From: Roseomonas alba
GTDB taxonomy: Bacteria > Pseudomonadota > Alphaproteobacteria > Acetobacterales > Acetobacteraceae
Assembly (NCBI RefSeq): GCF_019430885.1
Contig: NZ_JAHYBZ010000007.1
Coordinates: 1 to 64,000 of the forward strand
Length of the DNA stretch: 64,000 nucleotides
Reading direction: 5' to 3'
Each line of letters begins with the position of its first letter. Position 1 is the first letter of the stretch. The translations under genes were made by a program, and so were the position numbers. This document shows, one piece after another, positions 16,121-23,395 of the stretch. The notes beneath the pieces were generated by a model that saw only the letters and a list, made by a program, of their open reading frames with translations, was not told where the DNA came from and searched no databases.

Positions 16121-18241
16121 TCAGCCCATGTAGGACGATGGAATGACACGGCGGCGCGGCGCCAGCGACCGCGCGGCGACGGGCAGCATCGCTGGCGTGG
16201 CGCGCAGATCCGCCGGGACGGCGGCCAGCGCCACCTCAGCCTCCATCACCGCGATCATGCTGTTGGTCTCCCATGGCTGCGCCCAGGCGGGCGGCCGTTC
16301 CCAGTCGATGCGGTGCAGGCCATGCAGGCGGGCGACGACCTCGCAGCCCACCATCATGTCCATCACCTCGTTCCTGCTGTGAGCTTCCCGCTTCGACCAG
16401 GCACCCGACACCGGGTCGCGCTGTTCGGCCGCGAGCTGTTCGAAGAACTCGAAGGGCGGCTCGTCGCCGCCGCGCAGCTCGTATGGGAAGGACACCGCCC
16501 CCGCCGCCGGCGCTTCCTGCGCGAGCTGGGCAGCCAGCGCGTCCTTGCCCATGTTCGGGTTGAACTGAAGCTGCGGCACCTGGCCCCGCGCCGCCGCCTT
16601 GCGGTCCTTACGCTGCGTGTTCGGGTAGACGAGCTGGATCCGCGGCGCATACCGCGTCGCCACGCCGCGCGTGGGCACCAGGTTCCACACGTCGCGGCCT
16701 TCCGTCAGTCCCAGCTTCTGCGTGCGGCCCGCGCGCCGGCACCGCAGCCAGGCGGCATAGGCCTGTTCGGTCACACCCGGCACGCCCTGGCTGTCGAAGC
16801 CGACGCCGCGCACCCGCATCCCTCGCCCCGACCCGTCGGCGAGCGGATAGACCGCGTCCTGCATGCGTTCGATCAGGTCATCCCAGGCCTCCGGGTTCGT
16901 CCCGGGCTCGGCCGGCATCATCTGCCGGTCGATCACCCAGGACGCCCCGCCCTCGCCCCACCCCCGGACGAGCCATTCGAAGCGAGATCCCTGCGCATCC
17001 GCCCAGGCGGTCAGGAACCGCACGCCGTCCGGCACGACGCCCAGCGACAGCGTCTTGTCGGCGCGTTCCGCCAGCACCGCGGCATCGATGTTGCCGACCT
17101 TCGCAGGCGGCGCGAAGGGCTCGCCGCAGGTCTTCACCACGAACTGGCGCAGCCCCTCGACATCGCCGAGCTCGGCCGCGCGTTCCGCCTGAGCCAACCC
17201 CCGCGCGATGCCGCCGATGCCGTCCCTCGTGAAGGGCGACATGACGCCCAGGATCCACGCCCCGGCCGTCTTCACGCGGCGCCGTTCCCCGGTCACGCGG
17301 CCATCCTCGTCGATCGTCTCGCCATCCCCGACCCAGCGGCCGGTGCGGTTCATGGCGTAACGCTGGCCATCCTCGATCAGGCAGCCATAGACGGGGCAGA
17401 CGAGCCGCGCCCTTTCCTGCACCTCGTCGAGCGGCGCGTCCTTCGGCCAGTCCAGCACCATGCGGCGCGAGGTACCGGGATGCGGCGACGAATAGGTTCC
17501 GCAATGCGGGCACTGCCACCACCAGGTGCAGCGCGTGCTGTCGGCATACACCCCCATGATGCCGCGCTGCTTCGACCGGGGCGCATCGACTGGCGCACCG
17601 CGGTCCGGGTGGCTGATGACCAGCAGCTTCGAATCAGCCCCCGCCGCCTGGCGCCGAGGATTCAGCAGCATCATCGGATCGCCGAGCGCCGCGTCGTAGT
17701 TGTCGATCTCGTCCGCGACGATGCGCGCAACGTGCTTGTTGACCAGCGACGACGAGGTGAAGGTCAGGAACTCCGCCCGCCCACCGCGGAATCGCTTGAA
17801 CGCCAGGGCGTCCCGCCCCTGCCGCAAATGCCCGATCAGCGGGTCGTGCTGATCCAGCATCGTGTCGATGCGCGCCTTCACATAGGCCTCGAGCGCGGCA
17901 TCGGTGTTCAGATACCAGAGCAAGTCGGCCGGATCGCTTTCGACCGAATAGAGCAGCCAGTTCTCCGCGATCATCGTCTTGCCGCAGGCGCCAGGCCCGA
18001 CGATGGCGACGGTGTCGTACTGGTCGTCGCTGAGCCAGTGCATCGGCTCGGTCAGGTACGGCGCGGTGTCGTGCGACCAGCGCTCGAGATGCGCACCGAC
18101 CGGCGATTTCACCCAGCGATGCTGCGCGGCATGGTCGGCGACCGACATGCGGTTCGGCGGCAGGAAGGCGTCGAAGGTCTCGGACAGAATTCGCCCGGCA
18201 TCGGCGTAGGCGAAGCGCGCCGCGTCAGGCTGCGGGGGCAT
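16121..18241 (-). CDS. Terminase large subunit, lambda gpA family
   Basis: A 706-residue packaging ATPase/nuclease. The N-terminal ATPase has a Walker A variant Gly-Pro-Gly-Ala-Cys-Gly-Lys-Thr (about 82-89) and a Walker B Ala-Asp-Glu-Ile-Asp near residue 176. A Cys-Pro-His-Cys and a later Val-Cys-Pro-x-x-Gly-Cys (about 245-290) form the zinc finger typical of gpA-like proteins, and a nuclease-type segment with acidic residues follows. Such terminases usually cut at cos sites. It overlaps the small subunit by 17 bases, so the two are probably translationally coupled. Confidence 0.95.
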   Translation of the reverse strand: MPPQPDAARFAYADAGRILSETFDAFLPPNRMSVADHAAQHRWVKSPVGAHLERWSHDTAPYLTEPMHWLSDDQYDTVAIVGPGACGKTMIAENWLLYSVESDPADLLWYLNTDAALEAYVKARIDTMLDQHDPLIGHLRQGRDALAFKRFRGGRAEFLTFTSSSLVNKHVARIVADEIDNYDAALGDPMMLLNPRRQAAGADSKLLVISHPDRGAPVDAPRSKQRGIMGVYADSTRCTWWWQCPHCGTYSSPHPGTSRRMVLDWPKDAPLDEVQERARLVCPVYGCLIEDGQRYAMNRTGRWVGDGETIDEDGRVTGERRRVKTAGAWILGVMSPFTRDGIGGIARGLAQAERAAELGDVEGLRQFVVKTCGEPFAPPAKVGNIDAAVLAERADKTLSLGVVPDGVRFLTAWADAQGSRFEWLVRGWGEGGASWVIDRQMMPAEPGTNPEAWDDLIERMQDAVYPLADGSGRGMRVRGVGFDSQGVPGVTEQAYAAWLRCRRAGRTQKLGLTEGRDVWNLVPTRGVATRYAPRIQLVYPNTQRKDRKAAARGQVPQLQFNPNMGKDALAAQLAQEAPAAGAVSFPYELRGGDEPPFEFFEQLAAEQRDPVSGAWSKREAHSRNEVMDMMVGCEVVARLHGLHRIDWERPPAWAQPWETNSMIAVMEAEVALAAVPADLRATPAMLPVAARSLAPRRRVIPSSYMG

Positions 18242-18803
18242 GCTCCTGTTCCTCGGGTGGCGGATCGGCGCCGGCGGCGAGCAGATCCTTCAGCTTGCGG
18301 TGCAGCTCGCGCTGCTGCGCCTCGATCGCCCGGCGCATGTCGCGCACCACGGCGTCAGGCAGGTTGTGACGACGGCCGAGCTGCCCCGGCAGCGCGGTCA
18401 GGAACTGCGACAGCGGCGTCCAGGCGTCCGTCAGGCGCATGCGCATGTCTGATGTCAGCACGAGGAAGCCACGCTGCTTCGCGACCTCGTCTTCCACGCG
18501 CATGGCCTGCGCGAGCTTGAGCCGCTCGGCCGGCGTGGCGACGCGATCGGCCTCAGTGTGCAACTCCTCGAGCGGCAGACTGACCTGCGACAGCAGATCG
18601 TCCCGCGCATCGCGGGCCGCCGCTTCGTCGTCTCGCTTCGCCTGGACGAATGCGATGACAGCTTCGGGGTCGAGCTGCCACGGAACGCCGTTGCTGCCCT
18701 CGGCTACGACGGGAAAGTCCTCGTACCGCCGCATCATCTTGCGCAGGGTCGGGAGGGAGATGCGGAGCTTCTCCGCCATCTCTTCCAGGTTCACCGTGAC
18801 CAT
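18225..18803 (-). CDS. Terminase small subunit (Nu1-like)
   Basis: A 192-residue DNA-recognition subunit. The ATG at 18803 is preferred because the Nu1-type start Val-Asn-Leu-Glu-Glu-Met-Ala follows directly; codons back to 18848 are also open. Residues 5-50 form a winged helix-turn-helix (Leu-Arg-Ile-Ser-Leu-Pro-Thr-Leu-Arg-Lys-Met-Met). The middle is a long charged helix for oligomerisation, and the basic C-terminus would bind the large subunit. The repeat array upstream (18940-19071) is the obvious candidate binding region. Confidence 0.9.
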   Translation of the reverse strand: MVTVNLEEMAEKLRISLPTLRKMMRRYEDFPVVAEGSNGVPWQLDPEAVIAFVQAKRDDEAAARDARDDLLSQVSLPLEELHTEADRVATPAERLKLAQAMRVEDEVAKQRGFLVLTSDMRMRLTDAWTPLSQFLTALPGQLGRRHNLPDAVVRDMRRAIEAQQRELHRKLKDLLAAGADPPPEEQEHAPAA

Positions 18804-18843
18804 GGGACCCCGCTGCGATGCCTGTGCGGACAGAAACAGGAAG

Positions 18844-18862
18844 AACAACAGAACCTGTTGTT
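18844..18862. repeat. 19-bp palindrome upstream of the terminase genes
   Basis: AACAACAG and CTGTTGTT form a perfect 8-bp inverted repeat around the triplet AAC. It lies 41 bases before the chosen small-terminase start, in the AT-richest part of this gap. It could be a protein-binding site (regulator or packaging) or a transcript hairpin; no T-run follows. Confidence 0.6.
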
Positions 18863-18939
18863 TTCCTTGAAAAATTCAGCGACTAACCGCGGCGCGAAAT
18901 ACCCGTGGGGGCGGCCTGCCCGGGAAGGACCCGCTCACT

Positions 18940-19071
18940 ACATCTAGGGGCAGAGGGTGCTGCCACCTAGATCTAGTGGAGCCCCACATCTAGGGGCAAT
19001 GGGCAGCGAGCCCTAGATGTTGCGCCTACCAGCTGTGGGGGACGAGGCCGCCGCGCCCTACATCTAGGGGC
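18940..19071. repeat. ACATCTAGGGGC iterated sites, candidate terminase recognition region
   Basis: ACATCTAGGGGC occurs exactly at 18940-18951, 18986-18997 and 19060-19071. An inverted 10-base copy (ACATCTAGGG) lies at 19011-19020, and the near-palindrome CCACCTAGATCTAGTGG sits between the first two around 18963-18979. CTAG is rare in bacterial DNA, so five CTAG-containing sites in 132 bases are not expected by chance. The array lies directly upstream of the terminase genes, where lambda has cosB R-sites. The last copy contains the stop codon of the next gene. Confidence 0.75.
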
Positions 19072-19663
19072 GGGCCGTCCGCATCGCCCATTCGAGCGCC
19101 TCGCCGAGGAGGGAATCGAAGTCGCGGCGCATCACGGTCTCGACCCGAGGGAAGAAGAACGGATGGGGCGTGACCTTCTTCGGGCCGTCGAAGCGGGCGA
19201 GAAGGGTCACCGTCCCCGTGTCCTCATCGCGTTCCCAGAATCCGCCGATGCCCCGCACCTTGCCGACGAAAGTGGACTTCTTGCGCTTGAGGCGTTGCAG
19301 GGCACGGTTCGGGATGTTGCCGAACTCGTTCAGCGCCACGCCATGCGGGATGATCAGCGCGCGCTTCTTGGGCTGGCGCAGGCCGCCCTGTTCCTGCAGG
19401 CGCAGGTATTCGGCCTGGAGGTCCTTCACCAGCACCCGCGCCTCGAGCCGCGTCTTGCGGGCGGAGATGATGGTGATGCCCCGCATGGTGAACGGGGTCG
19501 GGCGGTCGAAGGTCTGCGGCATGCCGCGAATGACCTCATCACGGCCCAGCCCGGCGGTGCGGGTCAGGGCCAGGGCGGCGGCGAAGGGAAGCTGCTTGCG
19601 GCCGAAGTCGTCCAGCGTCATCTCGATGCGCCGGAACGTGGTGGCGAAGGACATGTTCAGCAC
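19064..19663 (-). CDS. Phage protein of unknown function, possibly tail-completion (GpZ-like)
   Basis: A 199-residue basic protein upstream of the packaging region. The GTG at 19663 follows a strong purine-rich site (GGGGAGGGGG); an ATG three codons later is also possible. The N-terminal helix with Phe-Gly-Arg-Lys-Gln-Leu-Pro-Phe-Ala-Ala-Ala-Leu-Ala-Leu-Thr-Arg-Thr-Ala and the central Glu-Tyr-Leu-Arg-Leu-Gln-Glu-Gln-Gly-Gly segment recall prophage tail protein Z families, but the similarity is weak and the location away from the tail genes is atypical. It is preceded by a strong hairpin. Confidence 0.7.
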   Translation of the reverse strand: MLNMSFATTFRRIEMTLDDFGRKQLPFAAALALTRTAGLGRDEVIRGMPQTFDRPTPFTMRGITIISARKTRLEARVLVKDLQAEYLRLQEQGGLRQPKKRALIIPHGVALNEFGNIPNRALQRLKRKKSTFVGKVRGIGGFWERDEDTGTVTLLARFDGPKKVTPHPFFFPRVETVMRRDFDSLLGEALEWAMRTARP

Positions 19664-19692
19664 ATGCCGCGCCCCCTCCCCTGAAACGCGAA

Positions 19693-19721
19693 GCGCCCGG
19701 GGCCTGATGGCACCCGGGCGC
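19693..19721. terminator. Strong GC hairpin between replication and packaging operons
   Basis: GCGCCCGGG (19693-19701) pairs perfectly with CCCGGGCGC (19713-19721), and GCC/GGC extends the stem across a small bulge. There is no U-run on either side, so it may act as a pause, an attenuator or a processing site rather than a classical intrinsic terminator. It separates the minus-strand replication genes from the following late gene. Confidence 0.55.
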
Positions 19722-19766
19722 GAATCGCTGCGATAGACGGAATGGACACTGAAACCGTACGCGCGG

Positions 19767-20516
19767 TCAAGCGACTTCCTGCTGCGCCTCCCAGCGGGCG
19801 ATGACGGCGTAGCGGTGCAGGGCGCGGACCAGCAGGGCCTCGGCGCGGCGGCGGTGCATGCGGAAGGTATTGGCGAGCTGCTCGACGCCCAGGCGCTGGA
19901 CGCAGGCGGCGCGGACCAGGTGTTCCAGCGTCTTGCCGTCCGCCTTCACCTGAAAGCCGGCGGCCCAGGCGGACCAGGGGAGGAAGCGTTCGCGCTCGGC
20001 TTCCTCAAGACGCTGGTTGAGGGGCACGCCGCCGGTCGTGGCGGACATGCGCTCGGAATAGCTGGCACTGGCCAACACCTGGCGGCCGGATTCCTGCCAG
20101 ACGATCAAGTCGTGGATCTCATCACTCGCGCGGTACTGCGGCGCGCTGAGGCGACCGGCCAGCCATAGGCCACGGATGCGGTCGGCTTCGAAGCACCTGA
20201 TGCGGGCGGCTTCGCGGTGATGCTCCTCCGCAGCGCGCGCTGCCGCGGTGGGGTCGAACTCCATGCGCGGCGATGCCGGGGCGCGCAGCAGGCGGGAGGA
20301 GAAGGACGTCGCGTCACGGCCCAAGGCAAAACCGGGGTCGGGGGCCGCGATGTTCGCGATGTCCTGCGCCTGCGCGGCCATGGCGCGGGCGTGGGCGGTT
20401 TCCACCGCATCGCGCGCCATGGCGTCGGAAGTGGTGAAGGGCTGCGGGCCCTGCCCCAGCACCACGACCCCAGCCGGGGTGATCATCCCATCCATGGTCT
20501 TTCCCTTCGTGTTCAT
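19767..20516 (-). CDS. Unknown phage protein with C-terminal HTH-like region
   Basis: A 249-residue protein, last gene of the replication operon. The ATG at 20516 overlaps the previous stop (ATGA). The N-terminal third is Ala-rich and probably disordered. Residues about 190-245 contain a Leu-Gly-Val-Glu-Gln-Leu-Ala-Asn-Thr-Phe-Arg-Met-His helix pair that resembles a helix-turn-helix, followed by a long terminal helix. Its place at the boundary of early and late genes would suit a late-gene activator or antiterminator, but that is only contextual. Confidence 0.65.
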   Translation of the reverse strand: MNTKGKTMDGMITPAGVVVLGQGPQPFTTSDAMARDAVETAHARAMAAQAQDIANIAAPDPGFALGRDATSFSSRLLRAPASPRMEFDPTAAARAAEEHHREAARIRCFEADRIRGLWLAGRLSAPQYRASDEIHDLIVWQESGRQVLASASYSERMSATTGGVPLNQRLEEAERERFLPWSAWAAGFQVKADGKTLEHLVRAACVQRLGVEQLANTFRMHRRRAEALLVRALHRYAVIARWEAQQEVA

Positions 20517-21406
20517 GCCACGGCCCGCCGGGTGGCGCGCCAATCGTCGATCGACATCGGCACGCCATGGCGGCCGTTGGATTCCCAATCGCGCATCACC
20601 TCGGCCTGGTAGAGATCCCAGTCGGAGGGGGCGGCGGGTTCGGGGCGAGCGCGGGCGGTGTCGAGCGCCTCCATCACCGCGCGGCCGAAATACATCAGGT
20701 TGCCAATGGGCTTGCCGTCCCGGCGGGGGCGCGCGGCGACGGTGCGCACGACCTCCCGGATCAGGTCCGGCGGCGCGCCGGCTTCGAGCCAGCCCTTCAC
20801 CGGCAGCGCGCTGTGATGCCCGCGTGCGGGATCGAGGCCGGCGAGGACGAATAGCTCGGCGCCCAGGGCGACCCAGTCGGTTTCCTCGCGCGCGTCAGCA
20901 GCTTCTTTCTTCTCAATAGCTATAGGCTTAGCAGCCGCGCGCGAGCTTTCCGGTCTGGGTTCGGTTTCGGTTTCCTGGGTTTCCGCCGCACCGCCCGCCA
21001 TGGGCAGCATCAGCGTGCCCTGGCGGCGTTCGCGGGCGGTCTCCCTGGTCTCGCCCTTCCTTGGCCTTCCGCCGCGCAAACCGTTGGTCCGCGCGGCTTC
21101 CGTGCGGGCCGAGGCCGCCTTCACACCGGGCAGGGCGACGCTGCGGCCATCCTCGTCGAGATCCAGCCAGCCGAGGTCGGCGAGCGCGGCGAGGTCGGTT
21201 TCGACATCGGTTTCCGTCCGGTTCACCAGACGGGAAACCGCATCGGAAACCGAACAGGGAAACCGGAGCACGCCCTTTTCCGGCGCGAGGGTGGAGGCGG
21301 CGAGGATTTCGAACCACAGCATGCGCGCGAGCAGCGGCAGGGCCCGGAAACCCATGTCGCCGGCTGCGCGGTTGAGCCATCGGTCACAGAGGCAGGCGCG
21401 GGCCAT
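20513..21406 (-). CDS. Replication initiation-like protein
   Basis: A 297-residue protein. The first 100 residues (Leu-Leu-Ala-Arg-Met-Leu-Trp-Phe-Glu-Ile, then Leu-Arg-Phe-Pro, Val-Ser-Asp-Ala-Val, Asp-Leu-Ala-Ala-Leu-Ala-Asp-Leu-Gly-Trp-Leu) have the layout of the winged-helix N-domains of phage replication proteins. The centre is a low-complexity linker with alternating Glu-Thr. The C-terminal part (Leu-Pro-Val-Lys-Gly-Trp-Leu-Glu-Ala-Gly and Lys-Pro-Ile-Gly-Asn-Leu-Met-Tyr-Phe) resembles DnaD/DnaB-loader-type helical domains. It is co-transcribed with an AAA+ ATPase and DnaB, and its coding DNA carries iteron-like repeats, as in lambda O. Confidence 0.75.
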   Translation of the reverse strand: MARACLCDRWLNRAAGDMGFRALPLLARMLWFEILAASTLAPEKGVLRFPCSVSDAVSRLVNRTETDVETDLAALADLGWLDLDEDGRSVALPGVKAASARTEAARTNGLRGGRPRKGETRETARERRQGTLMLPMAGGAAETQETETEPRPESSRAAAKPIAIEKKEAADAREETDWVALGAELFVLAGLDPARGHHSALPVKGWLEAGAPPDLIREVVRTVAARPRRDGKPIGNLMYFGRAVMEALDTARARPEPAAPSDWDLYQAEVMRDWESNGRHGVPMSIDDWRATRRAVA

Positions 21407-21425
21407 GTTTGGTTTCCTGGGTTTC
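20903..21425. other. Candidate phage replication origin: GGTTTC iterons plus AT-rich tract
   Basis: GGTTTC or its complement GAAACC occurs at 20963, 20969, 20978, 21197, 21209, 21234, 21246, 21259, 21411 and 21420. The six middle copies are arranged as forward then inverted copies. The motif falls in different codon phases, so protein sequence alone does not explain it. An unusually AT-rich stretch of 28 bases (20903-20930, TTCTTTCTTCTCAATAGC and following) flanks the first cluster, as a DNA-unwinding element would. Confidence 0.6.
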
Positions 21426-21431
21426 GGTCAG
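21404..21431. repeat. Intercistronic 28-base direct repeat, copy 1
   Basis: Spans the start codon of the initiator-like gene and the stop of the upstream gene. It differs from the copy at 21809-21836 at three of 28 positions. On the minus strand it contains TGA, a CAGGAAACC ribosome-binding region and ATG. Two GGTTTC motifs of the origin candidate lie inside it. Confidence 0.75.
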
Positions 21432-21811
21432 AAGAGGAGGTCGGCACCTTCGTCGTCGGTCTCCGTGCCCTCGTCGTCGTCATCGTCCTCCGGGTCGGCC
21501 TCCGTCACTGGCGCGGCGAGCATGGCGGCGGGGAGGATGGCGCGGATCGGTGCGGGGATCTGCCAGGGCTCGCGCGGCTGGCGGGCATGGGCGACCTCGG
21601 CCGAGCACGGGGTCAGGCGGTAGATGGCCGCGCCGCCGTGGAAGACGGCAGGCAGCAGTTCGCCACCGAACAGCGGTTCCAGCGCGAGCATCTTGGCGCC
21701 GAAGCGCTCAACCAGCGCGATGCGGCCGACAAGGGTGGTGTGGCCGAAGAGCTCGACGATCGCCCATTCACCGGGCGGATAGGCGGCGGACTGGTCCGTG
21801 ATCGTTTCCAT
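21428..21811 (-). CDS. Conserved phage protein with acidic tail
   Basis: A 127-residue protein. Residues 10-70 form a small beta-rich domain (Gly-Glu-Trp-Ala-Ile-Val-Glu-Leu-Phe-Gly-His, then Val-Glu-Arg-Phe-Gly) of a kind often found in replication regions of alphaproteobacterial phages; no function is known to me. The last 25 residues are almost all Asp/Glu with Thr and Gly, like a DNA-mimic or a C-terminal tail for partner binding. The flanking intercistronic regions are near-identical repeats. Confidence 0.7.
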   Translation of the reverse strand: METITDQSAAYPPGEWAIVELFGHTTLVGRIALVERFGAKMLALEPLFGGELLPAVFHGGAAIYRLTPCSAEVAHARQPREPWQIPAPIRAILPAAMLAAPVTEADPEDDDDDEGTETDDEGADLLF

Positions 21812-21836
21812 GTTCGGTTCCTTGGGTTTCGGTCAG
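21809..21836. repeat. Intercistronic 28-base direct repeat, copy 2
   Basis: Matches the element at 21404-21431 at 25 of 28 positions and has the same relation to the genes: stop of one gene, ribosome-binding site (AAGGAA) and start of the next. It suggests duplication of an expression linker. Confidence 0.75.
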
Positions 21837-22060
21837 GTGGGCGGAGGGGCGAGGCGCGGCTTCGGCCCGACGAAGGGGCGGCCGCGTTCGGCCGCGAGGC
21901 GACGCTGCGCCAGGCGCTGACGCAGGATGTTGATGGAGGCCGTGATCCGGTGTCGCCGCGCGTCGAGCGCGGCTGCCTCCAGCATCAACGCCACCAGCTC
22001 GGCGTGCTCGGCCGGCGTGGCGAAGAGTTCCAGGGCGGCGCGGGTCGCGTCAGGCGCCAT
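21833..22060 (-). CDS. Small helical protein, unknown
   Basis: A 75-residue basic protein predicted to be two helices joined by an Arg-Arg-His turn, ending in a Pro-rich tail. No family is recognised. It overlaps the upstream zinc-ribbon gene by eleven bases and leads into the repeated linker at 21809, so it is part of the replication operon. Confidence 0.65.
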   Translation of the reverse strand: MAPDATRAALELFATPAEHAELVALMLEAAALDARRHRITASINILRQRLAQRRLAAERGRPFVGPKPRLAPPPT

Positions 22061-22274
22061 GGGGTTTCACCGCGACGAGGGTGCCGAACTCGACCACGAT
22101 TTCGGTTTCGCAGGCGGTGCAGAGCAGCGCGGCGATGAATGGCTGCGTGCCATTGAACCGGCAGACCACGGCCCAGTTGGTGTCCGGGTTGTCGGCGCCG
22201 CAGGTCGGGCAGTCCATGAACGAGGCGCCGTCGCGCTGGGCGCGGGCGGCGGAGAGGTCGATAGGGTCAGACAT
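22050..22274 (-). CDS. Small zinc-ribbon protein
   Basis: A 74-residue protein with Cys-Pro-Thr-Cys-Gly (about residues 22-26) and Cys-Thr-Ala-Cys-Glu (about 52-56), a four-cysteine zinc ribbon. The ATG at 22274 overlaps the preceding stop by eight bases. Small zinc ribbons of this type in phage replication operons may contact DNA or polymerase; the partner is unknown. Confidence 0.75.
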   Translation of the reverse strand: MSDPIDLSAARAQRDGASFMDCPTCGADNPDTNWAVVCRFNGTQPFIAALLCTACETEIVVEFGTLVAVKPHGA

Positions 22275-22476
22275 GCCGGGCCTCCGCACGAATGCGGGTG
22301 ATGGTGTCGAGCTTCGCCTGGAGGAACTCCGCGACCGCTGACCTCGCGATGCTCTGGGCGCAGGCGCGGGGAGGAAAGGCGCAGCCCGATGACGCCATGC
22401 AGCAATGGCCCAGCACCATCGCCCGGCGCGCCGCCTCGCCCGCCGCCATCAGCGCGCTGACAAGCGGGTCATGCAT
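22267..22476 (-). CDS. Small protein with Cys-rich centre, unknown
   Basis: A 69-residue protein. The ATG at 22476 overlaps the stop of the AAA+ gene; an in-frame ATG three codons earlier also exists. It carries Cys-Cys-Met-Ala-Ser-Ser-Gly-Cys-Ala-Phe-Pro-Pro-Arg-Ala-Cys in the middle, so four cysteines in 16 residues, and a C-terminal amphipathic helix. A small metal-binding protein is possible. The frame extended to 22650 lies over the ATPase gene and is rejected. Confidence 0.6.
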   Translation of the reverse strand: MHDPLVSALMAAGEAARRAMVLGHCCMASSGCAFPPRACAQSIARSAVAEFLQAKLDTITRIRAEARHV

Positions 22477-23395
22477 CGCCGCCATCGGCGCGGACCGGCG
22501 GCCATGCGATCGACGCCAATTCCCCGATCGCAGCATCCGTCGCGCCCCAGAGCGCCGGCGGCAGGATCTCCGGGGGTGGCCGGACAGCAACGATGATGCG
22601 ACGAAGAATCGCCGCCAACTCCTCCGCGGGTCGGCCCATGCGGGGCCCAAGTATCAGCGCACGCTTCAGCCCTTCCGCCACACCGCGCAGCAGCGCGGGG
22701 CTCGCGCCTTCTGTCACGTCGACGAAGACGTCCAGCGCGTCATCCGGGAGCGCCCAGGGGCGCAGGTATCGCGCCAGGATCGCAAAGCGCTCCTCATCCG
22801 TCGGGAGGTCAACCGACATCTGCAGACCGAAGCGCCGCCATAGAGCAGGATCGATATCCTCAGGACGGTTCGTCGCGCCCAACAGGATGCCGCGGAACTC
22901 CTCTATTTTCCGCAGCACGACGCCAAGGGTGGACGTGCGCGCGTTGTCGGCGCCGCCACCACGATTCATGTTCCGGTTGCCCCCCCAAGACTCCATCTCA
23001 TCCATAAAGACCACGCACGGCGTCTCAGCGGCTTCCAGGGCATCGAAGATCTGGCGCACACCTCTTTCACTCTCGCCGAAATACGCACTGCCATGAACGC
23101 TTTCGGCGCCGATCAGCACCATGGGGATGCCAAGGCGCGCGGCGAGGTGGTGCGCCAGCGTGGTCTTGCCGCAGCCAGGCGGCCCATGCAGCAGACAGGT
23201 CGAGCGAGGCACCAGCTTGGCAGCGCGCAATTCGTCGGCCGCGCGGAGTTCGGTCAGCCATTCGAACAATGCTGCGCGGGCGGCCGGCGCCAGGATCGGT
23301 TCCTCCGCATCACCAGGCGCCCGGACCTCGATGCCGCGCGGCAGGATGTTTCGCAGCTTCGTAACAACGCCGGCATGGCGATCTCCGCGGCTCAT
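22469..23395 (-). CDS. AAA+ ATPase, putative helicase loader
   Basis: A 308-residue single-domain AAA+ protein: Walker A Gly-Pro-Pro-Gly-Cys-Gly-Lys-Thr (71-78), Walker B Val-Val-Phe-Met-Asp-Glu (128-133), sensor I Gly-Ala-Thr-Asn-Arg (173-177) and Arg-Arg-Phe-Gly arginine-finger region (187-190). The pattern is of the FtsH/Cdc48-like classical clade rather than DnaC-like. Its place between GapR/DnaB and the initiator suggests helicase loading or remodelling of the initiation complex; proteolysis partners are not seen. ATGA overlap with the upstream gene. Confidence 0.9.
   Translation of the reverse strand: MSRGDRHAGVVTKLRNILPRGIEVRAPGDAEEPILAPAARAALFEWLTELRAADELRAAKLVPRSTCLLHGPPGCGKTTLAHHLAARLGIPMVLIGAESVHGSAYFGESERGVRQIFDALEAAETPCVVFMDEMESWGGNRNMNRGGGADNARTSTLGVVLRKIEEFRGILLGATNRPEDIDPALWRRFGLQMSVDLPTDEERFAILARYLRPWALPDDALDVFVDVTEGASPALLRGVAEGLKRALILGPRMGRPAEELAAILRRIIVAVRPPPEILPPALWGATDAAIGELASIAWPPVRADGGDA

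Noticed and set aside
16067..18520. Plus-strand 817-codon frame over the terminase
   Set aside because: Antisense shadow; His/Arg-rich with no start signal.
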